36,012 nucleotides of DNA, taken from assembly GCA_016930275.1 (NCBI GenBank), contig JAFGHA010000301.1:1-36012 (forward strand), given 5' to 3'. Positions within the stretch are counted from its first letter, which is position 1. Each line of letters opens with the position of its first letter. Position numbers and translations under genes: made by a program. The notes beneath the pieces were generated by a model. That model worked only from the letters and a program-made list of their open reading frames with translations. It ran no database searches and had not been told where the DNA came from. Below, piece by piece: positions 25,750-34,118 of the stretch. The stretch comes from Chitinispirillaceae bacterium (GTDB lineage: Bacteria > Fibrobacterota > Chitinivibrionia > Chitinivibrionales > Chitinispirillaceae).

Positions 25750-26916
25750 ATGCTGAAAATCGTTCGAATTCTGATTCTGCTCACTGCTTTCAACACATTT
25801 TCCCAAAACAGTATGGAACAAAAGCCGGTTCTTGAACTTGCCTTTTTCGGTTCATCAACCTGTGAAGAGTGCATGAGGATAAAGGAGGAACTGCTTCTTC
25901 CGCTGCAACGCCAATCCGGGGGGAAATTACAGATTCTGATCAAAGACGTAGAGACCAACTCCGGACTCAAGGAGCTTCTGCGTTACGAAAAACGGTTTCA
26001 CCTATCGAGCGATGCTGCTCAAATGCTGTTTTTTCCCGATACGTTTCTTACAGGTTTTGACGATATCTTGAAATACACAAGGACTATGGTTGATAAGCGA
26101 CTGGTTGCCGGAGTCAAAGCAGCCAAAACAGCTCCGGCCGATGGTGACAGTATCGATCTCCCGAGTGTGCTGCGCGATCGTGCATTCAGCATGAAATTTT
26201 TTCTCGGAACCCTTGCCATCGGACTTCTCGACGGTGTGAACCCCTGCGCGATCGCCACGATGATTTTCCTAATCTCGTTTCTTGCCACCAGAAAACGGAG
26301 CCGTAGCGAGGTACTGTTGATCGGTCTGACGTATTCCGCAACGGTGTTTCTGACCTATCTGGCGATGGGGCTGGGGCTCAAGGGCGTCCTGGAGCAATTC
26401 CGGGGCTACCATTTAATTTCGACCATCATACGCTGGGGGGCTTTCTCGGCGGCGGTTGTCGTGGCGCTGCTGAGTTTCAAGGATGCGATTGCATTTCACC
26501 GGTCAAAGAACACTGATCAGATTACGCTGCAGTTGCCGAAAGCGGTGAAACTGCGTATTCATAAAATCATTTCGGGAAACCTCAGCGGCAGGAGCCTTGT
26601 CATCGGATCGATTATCACCGGGTTTCTCGTGACTCTGCTCGAAGCGATCTGCACCGGCCAGATGTACATCCCCTATATTGTTGCAATGACCCAGCACTCT
26701 TCCCTGCGGCTGGCCGGCTACCTGTATCTCGTCTTCTACAATTTCCTGTTCGTTCTTCCGCTGCTCATAGTCATGGTACTGGCATATTACGGAATGAAGT
26801 GGAATGATCTGGCGAAACAGACACAGAAGAGAATGGTACTTATTAAGGTGCTTCTCGGGGTGGTCATGGCCGGGCTCGCGGTCTATCTCGCCGTAGGCTC
26901 CGGTTTTATCGGATGA
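25750..26916 (+). CDS. Thioredoxin-fold / CcdA-like thiol-disulfide membrane protein
   Basis: This 388-residue protein has a signal-like N-terminus and a thioredoxin-like region with C38-x-x-C41 (SSTCEECM). A DsbD/CcdA-type membrane domain follows, with C166 in GVNPCAIAT and C301 in AICTGQ, the expected pair of membrane cysteines. It probably carries reducing electrons across the membrane. The order, thioredoxin fold before the membrane domain, differs from classical DsbD, where the thioredoxin domain is at the C-terminus. GAAGGA precedes the ATG. The substrate, such as cytochrome c maturation or envelope protein reduction, is unknown. Confidence 0.82.
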   Translation: MLKIVRILILLTAFNTFSQNSMEQKPVLELAFFGSSTCEECMRIKEELLLPLQRQSGGKLQILIKDVETNSGLKELLRYEKRFHLSSDAAQMLFFPDTFLTGFDDILKYTRTMVDKRLVAGVKAAKTAPADGDSIDLPSVLRDRAFSMKFFLGTLAIGLLDGVNPCAIATMIFLISFLATRKRSRSEVLLIGLTYSATVFLTYLAMGLGLKGVLEQFRGYHLISTIIRWGAFSAAVVVALLSFKDAIAFHRSKNTDQITLQLPKAVKLRIHKIISGNLSGRSLVIGSIITGFLVTLLEAICTGQMYIPYIVAMTQHSSLRLAGYLYLVFYNFLFVLPLLIVMVLAYYGMKWNDLAKQTQKRMVLIKVLLGVVMAGLAVYLAVGSGFIG

Positions 26917-27009
26917 TGTCTGCGCCGGTGGATGGTCCCCGCTCAGACGGAACTGAATTACCGGTAGTGCAGGGTACGAAGGTTTCGAATGATAGAAAAA
27001 GGATTGCAT

Positions 27010-27477
27010 ATGTTTTTTGAAAATGTTGTTTTCCTTGATCAGGCCATCAAGGAAGGAATACTGCCGGAACTTGAGACTATTCCCTGCCCGTTCGATGCGG
27101 CAACCGGGGGAAAAGGCATCATCCGCATCGTATTTCCGGAGTTCACCTGCGTCTGTCCGAAAACCGGCTATCCCGATTTCGCCTCCATCGGTCTGTGGTA
27201 TCTCCCCGATAAACTCTGCATTGAACTCAAGTCGTGGAAACTCTATCTGAACTCCTTTCGCATGATCGGAACTTTTCACGAAACGGTGACACACCATCTG
27301 TTCACCACACTCATTTCGCATCTCGCTCCGAAATGGCTGCTCGTTGCCGGAGATTTCTTTCCGCGCGGAAATGTCGATACAACGATCATGTTTGAATCGG
27401 ATACACCCCGACCTGCCGGTGCGGATCTGCTGCTGGCACCTCTCAAACCGCATAGCCGTTCGTTCGATGCCGATTAA
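27010..27477 (+). CDS. queF: NADPH-dependent 7-cyano-7-deazaguanine reductase (preQ0 reductase)
   Basis: QueF reduces the nitrile of preQ0 to preQ1 in queuosine synthesis. The 155 residues carry the catalytic C49 in FTCVCPKTGYPDF, D55 in the same motif, and ELKSWKLYLNSFR, which matches the family's substrate-binding helix. It is the short (unimodular) form. AAAAAGGA stands 6 bases ahead of the ATG at 27010. An ATG at 26989 with GAAGG also has a good site and adds 7 residues. The other queuosine gene here, queH, is at 3208. Confidence 0.93.
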   Translation: MFFENVVFLDQAIKEGILPELETIPCPFDAATGGKGIIRIVFPEFTCVCPKTGYPDFASIGLWYLPDKLCIELKSWKLYLNSFRMIGTFHETVTHHLFTTLISHLAPKWLLVAGDFFPRGNVDTTIMFESDTPRPAGADLLLAPLKPHSRSFDAD

Positions 27478-27657
27478 TAGAGCGTGACTCGCGCGGAAGT
27501 TATTTTTACTGCGTTTTTACAACAGACGTATTATAGGGGAACAGGCAGGATTCCGTTGTTCGCGGTAATATCGTTTCAGGGTATTCCGTTGATTCATCGT
27601 TTCAGTTTCCCGATCTGATTTCGAAATCTTCACACATACTTCAGCGAAAGGACCAGT

Positions 27658-28395
27658 ATGGCAGAAAACCTTGAGCAGACTCTCGTACTCATTAAACCGG
27701 ATGCATTGAAAAACAGTCTTACCGGGTATGTGCTTTCCTATCTTTCGGAATACCATACCGGTCTGCGGTTTGCCGGGAGCAAGATCGTACATGTTTCGAA
27801 AATGCTTGCCGAGGAGCACTACGCGGAACACCGCGGAAAGCCGTTCTTCCCTTCACTGCTCGAGTACATCCGGGGGAACATCCATTACCCGGAGACACCG
27901 CAGCGCCGGAGGGTTATCGCCATCATTTACCAGGGAGAGGGTGCCGTTCAGAAAATCCGCGACATTGCCGGTCCGACCAATCCGCTGGTGGCGCGTGAGA
28001 CCAGACCCGGCTGCATCCGCGCGCTCGGGACGCTCGCACCTATCAAGGATGCGCAGGGAAATATTATCGGCGAGCGAATGGACAACCTGATTCATGCTTC
28101 GGCAAACGCCGCCGATGCGGAGCGCGAACTCAAACTCTGGTTCAAACCGCACGACATTCCGACACCGATGCATCCGTACGAGATTGCTACCTGTGAAGAA
28201 CATTTCTACTACCTCGACGGCAAACTTACCAAGGAGTACACAAAAGGTGCAATCTGCATACTTGCACCTGGAAACGTCGCCTGGCGGACCGATATCGATG
28301 CGCTGCAGACGATGGCCGCTGGGAAATCGTCACCACTGACACTCGAAACGGTGATTGCGAAGTATCTGATCAACGAGTATAAGGAACATCTGTAA
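27658..28395 (+). CDS. ndk: Nucleoside-diphosphate kinase, long form
   Basis: It transfers the gamma phosphate between nucleotides through a phospho-histidine. The core has KPDALKNS at 13-20, ETRPGCIRALGT, and catalytic H146 in NLIHASANAADAERELKLWF. This is the normal NHGSDS motif changed to IHASAN. At 245 residues it is about 100 longer than typical bacterial Ndk, owing to a small insert around 65-80 and a C-terminal extension of about 80 residues with no recognised domain. AAAGGA precedes the ATG. Activity seems intact, but the altered motif and tail deserve attention. Confidence 0.85.
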   Translation: MAENLEQTLVLIKPDALKNSLTGYVLSYLSEYHTGLRFAGSKIVHVSKMLAEEHYAEHRGKPFFPSLLEYIRGNIHYPETPQRRRVIAIIYQGEGAVQKIRDIAGPTNPLVARETRPGCIRALGTLAPIKDAQGNIIGERMDNLIHASANAADAERELKLWFKPHDIPTPMHPYEIATCEEHFYYLDGKLTKEYTKGAICILAPGNVAWRTDIDALQTMAAGKSSPLTLETVIAKYLINEYKEHL

Positions 28396-28430
28396 CTGTT
28401 GCCGGTGCATTCACAGCGCCCACCCCTTAT

Positions 28431-28454
28431 CCCTCCTCCGTTTACGGCGGAGGG
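28431..28454 (+). repeat. GC-rich palindromic intergenic repeat, copy 4
   Basis: A near-perfect palindrome with arms CCCTCCTCCG and CGGCGGAGGG around TTTA, 35 bases after the ndk stop. It is the cleanest member of the family. Confidence 0.7.
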
Positions 28455-28481
28455 AATTTGAAATTATAAACAGCGTTAGAA

Positions 28482-28579
28482 AATTGCGAATACCCCGCTC
28501 ATCCTGAGCCCGTCGAAGGTTAAAATTTCCATGGTTCGACAGGCTCACCATGAGCGGCAGGTGACTATTATTCGCAATT
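28482..28579. repeat. Palindromic repeat with GTCGAA/TTCGAC core
   Basis: Outer arms AATTGCGAATA (28482-28492) and TATTCGCAATT (28569-28579) are perfect inverses. Inside, CCGCTCAT...AGCC...GTCGAA pairs with TTCGAC...GGCT...ATGAGCGG across a short AT-rich loop. The inner sequence (TCATCCTGAGCCCGTCGAAG) resembles a repeat I recall from many unrelated bacterial genomes. Confidence 0.7.
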
Positions 28580-28613
28580 ATTAATGTCGCCTTGTTCGGC
28601 TGTGGAAGAATTA

Positions 28614-30020
28614 TCAGTCCGTAAGATCCTCCATAATGCTTTTGGCCGCTTTTTTTCCGGCGCCCATCGCGAGAATCACTGTTGCGGCACCGGTAACGAT
28701 ATCACCGCCGGCGTATACCCGTTTCTTCGAGGTCCGGCCGTCGGCTTCGTCGGCCTGAATCGTTCCCCATTTTGACACCTGGATATCGGGTGTGGTTGAG
28801 GGAATGAGCGGGTTGGGTGTGTTGCCGATCGCGATGATCACCACATCACACGGAATCACGAATTCGCTGCCTTCGATAACCACCGGGCGGCATCGACCCG
28901 AAGCGTCGGGCTCACCGAGTTCCATCCTCACGCATTTTATCGCCGTAACGAATCCTTCCTCGTTCGCGATGATTTCAACAGGATTGCAGAGCAGATTGAA
29001 TTCGATACCTTCCTGTTTGGCGTGATGGATTTCTGCTTTACGGGCGGGCATTTCGGCTTCGCTGCGCCGGTAAACGATCATCGATTTGTCCGCACCGAGC
29101 CGCAGTGCCGTTCGGGCGCTGTCCATGGCCACATTGCCGCCGCCGACGGTAACCGCCCGCCTGCCTTTCATGACCGGTGTCTGGGCCTGTTCATCGTAGG
29201 CACGCATCAGGTTGCTGCGGGTGAGATACTCATTGGCGGAATAAACGCCGATACTGTTTTCACCGCTTATTTTCATGAATGACGGCAATCCCGCCCCTGA
29301 ACCGATGAACACCGCGTCGAAGCCCTCCTCAGTGAGCAGCTCGTCGACCGTCGCCGTTTTACCGGCAACGAAATTACGTTCGATGGTGACGCCGAGTTTT
29401 TCAAGATAGGAGATTTCACTTTTAACGATGACTTTCGGCAGTCGGAATTCCGGAATGCCGTACACCAGCACGCCGCCGGGTTCATGCAGCGCTTCGAAGA
29501 CGGTAACGCCGTACCCCTCCTTCACCAGTTCTCCGGCACAGGTAAGCCCGGCAGGTCCCGAACCGATCACCGCGACTTTTTTACCGTTTGGAGGTTTGAC
29601 CGCGGGAATATCCACCGCATCGTGCTCACGTTCGTAGTCGGCGGCGAACCGTTCCAGATTGCCGACGGCCACGGGGTCCCCTTTCTTTCCGAGAATGCAG
29701 CGGATTTCACACTGTTCCTCCTGCGGGCAGACCCGTCCGCAAACGGCGGGAAGCGCGTTGGTCTCCTTGAGTTTCCGGGCCGCTTCGATGAATTTACCGG
29801 CGGCAATAAGCGCGATGAACTCGGGAATGCGCACGTTAACCGGACACCCTTCGACACAGAGCGGTTTTTTGCACTGCAGACACCGCTTCGCTTCGGCTAC
29901 CGCCTCTTCTTCCGAATAGCCGTAGGGCACTTCCTGGAAATTCTTTCCCCGTTCGACCGGGTCCTGTTCGCGCATCGGCGTGCGAACGAAACGCTGGTTT
30001 TTCGTGTTCTCGTCGCTCAT
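28614..30020 (-). CDS. nfnB: NADH-dependent ferredoxin:NADP+ oxidoreductase, subunit NfnB (glutamate-synthase small-subunit family)
   Basis: NfnB carries the bifurcating FAD and two [4Fe-4S] clusters. The 468 residues have the N-terminal cluster cysteines C47, C50, C55, C59 and C94, C98, C104, C108. Two dinucleotide-binding folds follow (VAVIGSGPAGLTCAGELV; AVTVGGGNVAMDSARTALRL). The family also includes GltD-like proteins, but the gene next to it is an NfnA homologue 4 bases upstream. That makes the electron-bifurcating complex the better call. No large glutamate synthase subunit is present in the window. Confidence 0.88.
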   Translation of the reverse strand: MSDENTKNQRFVRTPMREQDPVERGKNFQEVPYGYSEEEAVAEAKRCLQCKKPLCVEGCPVNVRIPEFIALIAAGKFIEAARKLKETNALPAVCGRVCPQEEQCEIRCILGKKGDPVAVGNLERFAADYEREHDAVDIPAVKPPNGKKVAVIGSGPAGLTCAGELVKEGYGVTVFEALHEPGGVLVYGIPEFRLPKVIVKSEISYLEKLGVTIERNFVAGKTATVDELLTEEGFDAVFIGSGAGLPSFMKISGENSIGVYSANEYLTRSNLMRAYDEQAQTPVMKGRRAVTVGGGNVAMDSARTALRLGADKSMIVYRRSEAEMPARKAEIHHAKQEGIEFNLLCNPVEIIANEEGFVTAIKCVRMELGEPDASGRCRPVVIEGSEFVIPCDVVIIAIGNTPNPLIPSTTPDIQVSKWGTIQADEADGRTSKKRVYAGGDIVTGAATVILAMGAGKKAAKSIMEDLTD

Positions 30021-30024
30021 GGTG

Positions 30025-30861
30025 TCAGGCGCTTTCTATTTTGCATTCATGTTTTTTACGTTCATCGCTCTCGAACATACGGTAACTGCCGAGCCGCTTG
30101 ATGAGTTCATCCCAGTCGATCCCCGATGCGTCGAATTCCGGACCGTCAACACACCCGAACTTCGTTTCGTTGAACACCGTTACCCTGCACCCGCCGCACA
30201 TGCCGGTACCGTCGATCATGATGGGGTTCAGTGATGCGTAACTTTTAATCCCCGCCGCAACCGTCAGTCCCGTGGTCACCTTCATCATCATCACCGGACC
30301 GATCACGAATGCCGCGTCGAATTTTTCTCCGGCGCCGGTCAGCCCCTTGAATACATCCGAAACGAATCCTTTCCTGCCGTTGGAACCGTCGTCGGTGGTA
30401 ACGAAGGTGCGGTCCGACTGCTGTTGTATCTCTTTTTCGAGTATCACCAGATCTTTATTGCGTGCACCGATAATCGAAACAATTTCATTTCCCGCCTCTT
30501 TAAGCGATCGGATAATCGGATAGAGCGGGGCGACCCCTACGCCACCGCCGATACAGACACATTTCCCGAATTTTTCGATATGGGTAGGTTGGCCGAGCGG
30601 ACCGGCAAGGTCGAGAATGGTATCCCCGGTATTAAACGCACCGAGAATCATGGTGGTTCTTCCAACCACCTGAAATATGATTTCAATCCACCCATTATCG
30701 GCATCCGAGTCGACGATCGTCAGAGGAATCCGTTCACTGTTCTGAACAGGACGCAGTATAATGAATTGTCCTGCCTTCCGCCGTTTGGCGATACGTGGAG
30801 CGTGCAACCGGTATCTGAATACCTGGTCCGACAACTGCTCCTTTTTAATGATTTTTATCAT
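30025..30861 (-). CDS. nfnA: NADH-dependent ferredoxin:NADP+ oxidoreductase, subunit NfnA
   Basis: A 278-residue ferredoxin-NADP reductase-type protein, also annotated as sulfide dehydrogenase or dihydroorotate dehydrogenase electron-transfer subunit. It has a flavin domain (FIILRPVQNSERIPLTI), a nucleotide domain (IGGGVGVAPLYPII) and a C-terminal [2Fe-2S] site with C222, C225, C237 and nearby D217. In the Thermotoga enzyme an Asp and three Cys bind this cluster, and the spacing here fits. With nfnB it should link NADH, ferredoxin and NADPH pools in an anaerobe. GAGGAG precedes the ATG. Confidence 0.88.
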   Translation of the reverse strand: MIKIIKKEQLSDQVFRYRLHAPRIAKRRKAGQFIILRPVQNSERIPLTIVDSDADNGWIEIIFQVVGRTTMILGAFNTGDTILDLAGPLGQPTHIEKFGKCVCIGGGVGVAPLYPIIRSLKEAGNEIVSIIGARNKDLVILEKEIQQQSDRTFVTTDDGSNGRKGFVSDVFKGLTGAGEKFDAAFVIGPVMMMKVTTGLTVAAGIKSYASLNPIMIDGTGMCGGCRVTVFNETKFGCVDGPEFDASGIDWDELIKRLGSYRMFESDERKKHECKIESA

Positions 30862-30896
30862 GCAGACTCCTCAAATAGACCCCTGGAGGTCTTATG

Positions 30897-30937
30897 AAAA
30901 AAAATACCCGACCATATATCCGATAGGGCAGGGTATT
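30897..30937 (-). terminator. Intrinsic terminator or attenuator between metK and nfnA
   Basis: On the minus strand AATACCC pairs with GGGTATT, and six or more T follow directly. It is 100 bases after the metK stop and 36 bases before the nfnA ATG. The loop is long (21 bases) and weakly structured. Confidence 0.6.
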
Positions 30938-30952
30938 ACTTCTGATTCGGCT

Positions 30953-30993
30953 GGAACATCACCGTTCCAAATGTATCATCAGAAACGGTGATG
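30953..30993. promoter_or_regulatory. Two overlapping, mutually exclusive hairpins downstream of metK
   Basis: CATCACCGTT (30957-30966) pairs perfectly with AACGGTGATG (30984-30993). GGAAC (30953-30957) pairs with GTTCC (30964-30968). The two stems share bases, so only one can form. They lie just before the T-tailed hairpin at 30903-30937. Confidence 0.4.
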
Positions 30994-31036
30994 AATCAAT
31001 ACTGTCGTACATCACCGCCATCTGTTTTTTACAATT

Positions 31037-32197
31037 TTATATACCGGCTTCCTTCTTGATAGCTTCGAGCATATCGGTCTTTTCCCAGGTGAAATCAGGC
31101 AATTCCCTGCCGAAATGACCATTACGCGCGGTTTCGCGAAAGATCGGCCGTTTCAACTGCAGTTTCGTGATAATACCTTTGGGCGTAAGATCGAACAGTT
31201 TGTTGACAATGGCCGCGATTTTCTCATCGGGCAGTTTTCCGGTACCCTGTGTGTGAACATGCACCGACAGCGGTTTCGCCACACCGATTGCATACGAGAG
31301 CTGCAGTTCACAGTGAGTCGCGAGACCGGCTGCGACGATGTTTTTGGCAACCCAGCGGGCGGCGTATGCGGCGCTGCGGTCAACTTTTGAAGGATCTTTA
31401 CCGGAAAAGGCACCACCACCGTGCGCACCGTAGCCGCCGTAGGTATCGACGATGATTTTACGCCCGGTAACACCGCTGTCGCCGTGCGGGCCGCCAACCA
31501 CGAACCTTCCGGTCGGGTTGATATGCATGATGGTTTTATCGTCGAGCAGATTCGCGGGAATAACTTTTCTGATGATTTTTTCGATGAGATCGTTTTTAAG
31601 TGTTTCGTGGGTGACATCAGGGCTGTGCTGGGTTGAAAGCACGATGGTGTCGATCCGTTTTGGGGTAAGATCCTCGTACTCAACCGTAATCTGCGATTTT
31701 GAATCAGGACGAAGATAGGGTAACATTCCACTTTCACGTGCGGCGGTAAGTTCCTCCATCAGACGGTGTGCATAGAAAATCGCAAGCGGCATGAAGGCAG
31801 GGGTTTCGTTGTCGGCATACCCGAACATGATTCCCTGATCTCCGGCACCCTGCTCTGCGTGGAGGCCTGCACCTTCCGTGACTCCTTGGGAAATATCGGG
31901 TGACTGCTGGTGTACCGATACCAGAATACCGCAGCTTTCCGCATCAAATCCGAGTGCTGGATCATTATATCCTATTTCCTTGATGGTTTTTCTGACGACT
32001 GACTGGATATCCACGACCGCTTTGCTGGTGATTTCACCGGCAACCACGACCAGACCGGTGGTCACGAGCGTTTCGCAGGCAACACGTGAATCCGGATCCT
32101 GCTCGAGCATGGCATCGAGGATCGCATCGGAAATCTGATCGCATACTTTATCGGGATGTCCCTGGGAAACACTTTCAGAGGTAAAAAAGCGCTGCAT
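31037..32197 (-). CDS. metK: S-adenosylmethionine synthetase
   Basis: It makes S-adenosylmethionine from methionine and ATP. The 386 residues show the family signatures [16 protein letters not shown] near the start, [15 protein letters not shown] and [20 protein letters not shown]. The ATG at 32197 is preceded by GGAGGAG and gives the normal N-terminus [18 protein letters not shown] longer reading to 32281 is not needed. It is divergent from the Bax-inhibitor gene. I saw no SAM riboswitch upstream. TATAAT on the minus strand at 32259-32264 may be its -10 box. Confidence 0.97.
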   Translation of the reverse strand: MQRFFTSESVSQGHPDKVCDQISDAILDAMLEQDPDSRVACETLVTTGLVVVAGEITSKAVVDIQSVVRKTIKEIGYNDPALGFDAESCGILVSVHQQSPDISQGVTEGAGLHAEQGAGDQGIMFGYADNETPAFMPLAIFYAHRLMEELTAARESGMLPYLRPDSKSQITVEYEDLTPKRIDTIVLSTQHSPDVTHETLKNDLIEKIIRKVIPANLLDDKTIMHINPTGRFVVGGPHGDSGVTGRKIIVDTYGGYGAHGGGAFSGKDPSKVDRSAAYAARWVAKNIVAAGLATHCELQLSYAIGVAKPLSVHVHTQGTGKLPDEKIAAIVNKLFDLTPKGIITKLQLKRPIFRETARNGHFGRELPDFTWEKTDMLEAIKKEAGI

Positions 32198-32397
32198 TAC
32201 TCCTCCTGAGTTTGAGATTATGTGCCAAGTTATCTTTGTGAAAAGAGTAGGAAAATAGATTATACCGGAGCCTGAAAACAATGTTTTACCGGATGCCGTA
32301 CTATCCCTGAGGGGAGTGTTTCTAACGTATTATTCATGGCGGATAGCATATTTAGAGTAAAAATCACACATTCACCGGTGAATCGAAGGAGGGTTAT

Positions 32398-33111
32398 ATG
32401 ACTGCTGCAATTGAACAGGTCCGATCATTTCCCGTTGCCGAGGCGCTGCCTGCGGAACGGGCACTTTTTATCCGCAGAACCTACGCGCATCTCGCCGGAG
32501 CTCTCGCGGCATTCGTCGGGATCGAATATCTCCTGCTGCCGTCACCACTCGCGAAAATGTTCATGAACTTTCTCAGTGCTTCCCGTTATTCATGGCTGAT
32601 GATTCTGGGCGGATTCATGGTGGCAAGCTGGCTGGCCCGTTCGATCATCGCCGGTGCGAAGACGCGGTCGATGCAGTATGCAGGACTCGGCGTCTATGTG
32701 GTTGCCGAGGCGATCATTTTTATCCCGCTCCTTTATATCGCCGTTAACTTTTCTTCCCCGGACGTCATTCCGACTGCGGCACTTATTACCGGTGGACTTT
32801 TCACCGGACTGTCCGCGTATGCGATCACCACGCGAAAGGATTTTTCGTTTTTAGGCGGGATTCTTACCGTCGGTGGTTTCGTGGCCATCGGGCTGATTGT
32901 AGCGGGAACCATATTCGGATTCAATCTCGGGCTCGCATTTTCGGGCGGTATGGTACTGCTTGCGGCGGGTTCCATTCTCTACGATACCTCGAAAATCGTT
33001 CGGGACTACAATACGGATGATTATGTCAGTGCATCGCTGCAGCTGTTCGCTTCGGTATTGCTGCTCTTCTGGTATGTGCTGAGGATCGTGATGCGGTTAT
33101 CGAGAAGGTAA
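32398..33111 (+). CDS. Bax inhibitor-1/YccA family membrane protein
   Basis: A 237-residue protein with seven hydrophobic segments and the family layout: RRTYAHLAGALAAFVGIEYLL at the start and SILYDTSKIVRDYNTDDYV near the end, with conserved acidic residues. Bacterial members include a pH-sensitive calcium leak channel (BsYetJ) and an FtsH-interacting protein (YccA), so the function here is open. GAAGGAGG precedes the ATG. It is transcribed away from metK and precedes the initiator tRNA. Confidence 0.9.
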   Translation: MTAAIEQVRSFPVAEALPAERALFIRRTYAHLAGALAAFVGIEYLLLPSPLAKMFMNFLSASRYSWLMILGGFMVASWLARSIIAGAKTRSMQYAGLGVYVVAEAIIFIPLLYIAVNFSSPDVIPTAALITGGLFTGLSAYAITTRKDFSFLGGILTVGGFVAIGLIVAGTIFGFNLGLAFSGGMVLLAAGSILYDTSKIVRDYNTDDYVSASLQLFASVLLLFWYVLRIVMRLSRR

Positions 33112-33172
33112 CAAAACTGCAGGAATTGATCAATTCCCGCTTGTGTAAAAAAGAAGCATGAAGTATCTTTAA

Positions 33173-33202
33173 CCATCAATCGCGGAAAATTGCGATTGAT
33201 GG
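33173..33202 (+). terminator. Strong hairpin between the Bax-inhibitor gene and tRNA-fMet
   Basis: CCATCAATCGC and GCGATTGATGG form a perfect 11-bp stem with loop GGAAAATT, 61 bases after the stop and 15 bases before the tRNA. No T-run follows on the plus strand, so it may be an RNA processing or stability hairpin instead of a terminator. Confidence 0.4.
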
Positions 33203-33217
33203 CTAAAAAAGATTTAT

Positions 33218-33294
<77 letters not shown>

Positions 33295-33306
33295 ATAAAC
33301 GAAAAA

Positions 33307-33338
33307 GGCTGGTACCTGAAAGGTACCAGCCTTTTTTT
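33307..33338 (+). terminator. Intrinsic terminator of the tRNA-fMet gene
   Basis: A perfect 11-bp stem GGCTGGTACCT / AGGTACCAGCC with loop GAA is followed by seven T. A run of A precedes it, so it could also act in reverse. Confidence 0.95.
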
Positions 33339-33404
33339 GTTTAGTAGTGGTCGGGTATGGATAGCAAATCCTTCGTTCACCACGGGAACTTCAGTTCCCG
33401 TAGC

Positions 33405-33432
33405 GGTGCGCAGCACCAAATCCTCTCCCCGC
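33405..33432 (+). repeat. tRNA-fMet 3'-tail copy 1 with preceding hairpin
   Basis: AAATCCTCTCCCCGC at 33418-33432 is identical to tRNA bases 33275-33289 (T-loop end, T-stem and acceptor strand). The preceding GGTGC-GCA-GCACC can form a 5-bp hairpin (33405-33417). Confidence 0.7.
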
Positions 33433-33578
33433 ATTGTCCCGGTTCAAAACGCCCCCTCCTTGAAGGTTCCCCCGCAGGGTGCACCGAAGCGAATAAAAGC
33501 AAAATGAAAATCTGGGTCTTTTTTATTATTGGTACTGTGGGTCTGGAGGAAGAGCCTTGTTCAGCACCGAACGGCAGT

Positions 33579-33613
33579 GAGGTACCACGCGAAGCGTGAA
33601 ATCCTCTCCACGC
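33579..33613 (+). repeat. tRNA-fMet 3'-tail copy 2 with hairpin in the T-loop position
   Basis: AAATCCTCTCCACGC at 33599-33613 matches the tRNA tail with one change. GAGG at 33579-33582 can pair with CCTC as in the T-stem. Between them CACGC-GAA-GCGTG forms a small hairpin in place of two T-loop bases. After both copies the sequence is again similar (GTCCC and GT-CAA). Confidence 0.7.
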
Positions 33614-34118
33614 GTTCGTCCCAGTGCAACGCGACGCATACCCCCTCCGCTCCGGGCTCTCCATGGTCCTGCTCGAGGCGGCGCATCGCACCTTTTTCCG
33701 TCCGTTCTCCATGGGGTTCCCATCAGGGTATGTTGTGAAATTTTGAAGAACATTAAAAATGTCTGAAATTCCTATTAACATGCCAAATTTGGGAGGGGAT
33801 TAGTGGCAATAAAAGCGGAAAATTATTCAATTGGGTTTCATAAACAATTTCCCCTAAATCGGGAGGACCTTTAGGATATCGTACCCGTCAGAATGAGTTT
33901 GCCGGAAAAAGCTATCCAGAAATGTACACCATAAGGGTATTGCCTCACCGATGATGTCGAAATGAAAAACCTGACAAATCGGGAAGTATTAAAGCCCTGC
34001 CATCAAATTGGGGACAACGACCTAATTTCTATCGGTTTTATGGTTATTACACTTTATATTTATAAACAAAGGCTGCGATCCGCAGTCTGCCTGAAAAACC
34101 GGCAAGGACAGTTGCAAA

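Larger units (their letters stand above)
33339..34118. other. Gene-free stretch with tRNA-tail repeats
   Basis: No real gene is seen. The first 300 bases hold two partial copies of the tRNA-fMet 3' end and several small palindromes (GGGAACT/AGTTCCC near 33384-33399; GGTGC/GCACC at 33405-33417). The remainder is AT-richer and shows no structure I can name. Confidence 0.6.

Noticed and set aside
28614..30861. Glutamate synthase small subunit (GltD) plus dihydroorotate dehydrogenase subunit as separate functions
   Set aside because: The tight pairing of these two families, with their cluster motifs, is the NfnAB arrangement; no GltB or PyrD is present.
32198..32397. SAM riboswitch in front of metK
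   Set aside because: No SAM-I, SAM-II or SAM-IV type consensus or stem arrangement could be recognised in the 200-bp gap.
33377..33781. 134-codon minus-strand frame across the tRNA-tail repeats
   Set aside because: Its sequence is the translation of repeat and palindrome material; it has no domain or ribosome site.
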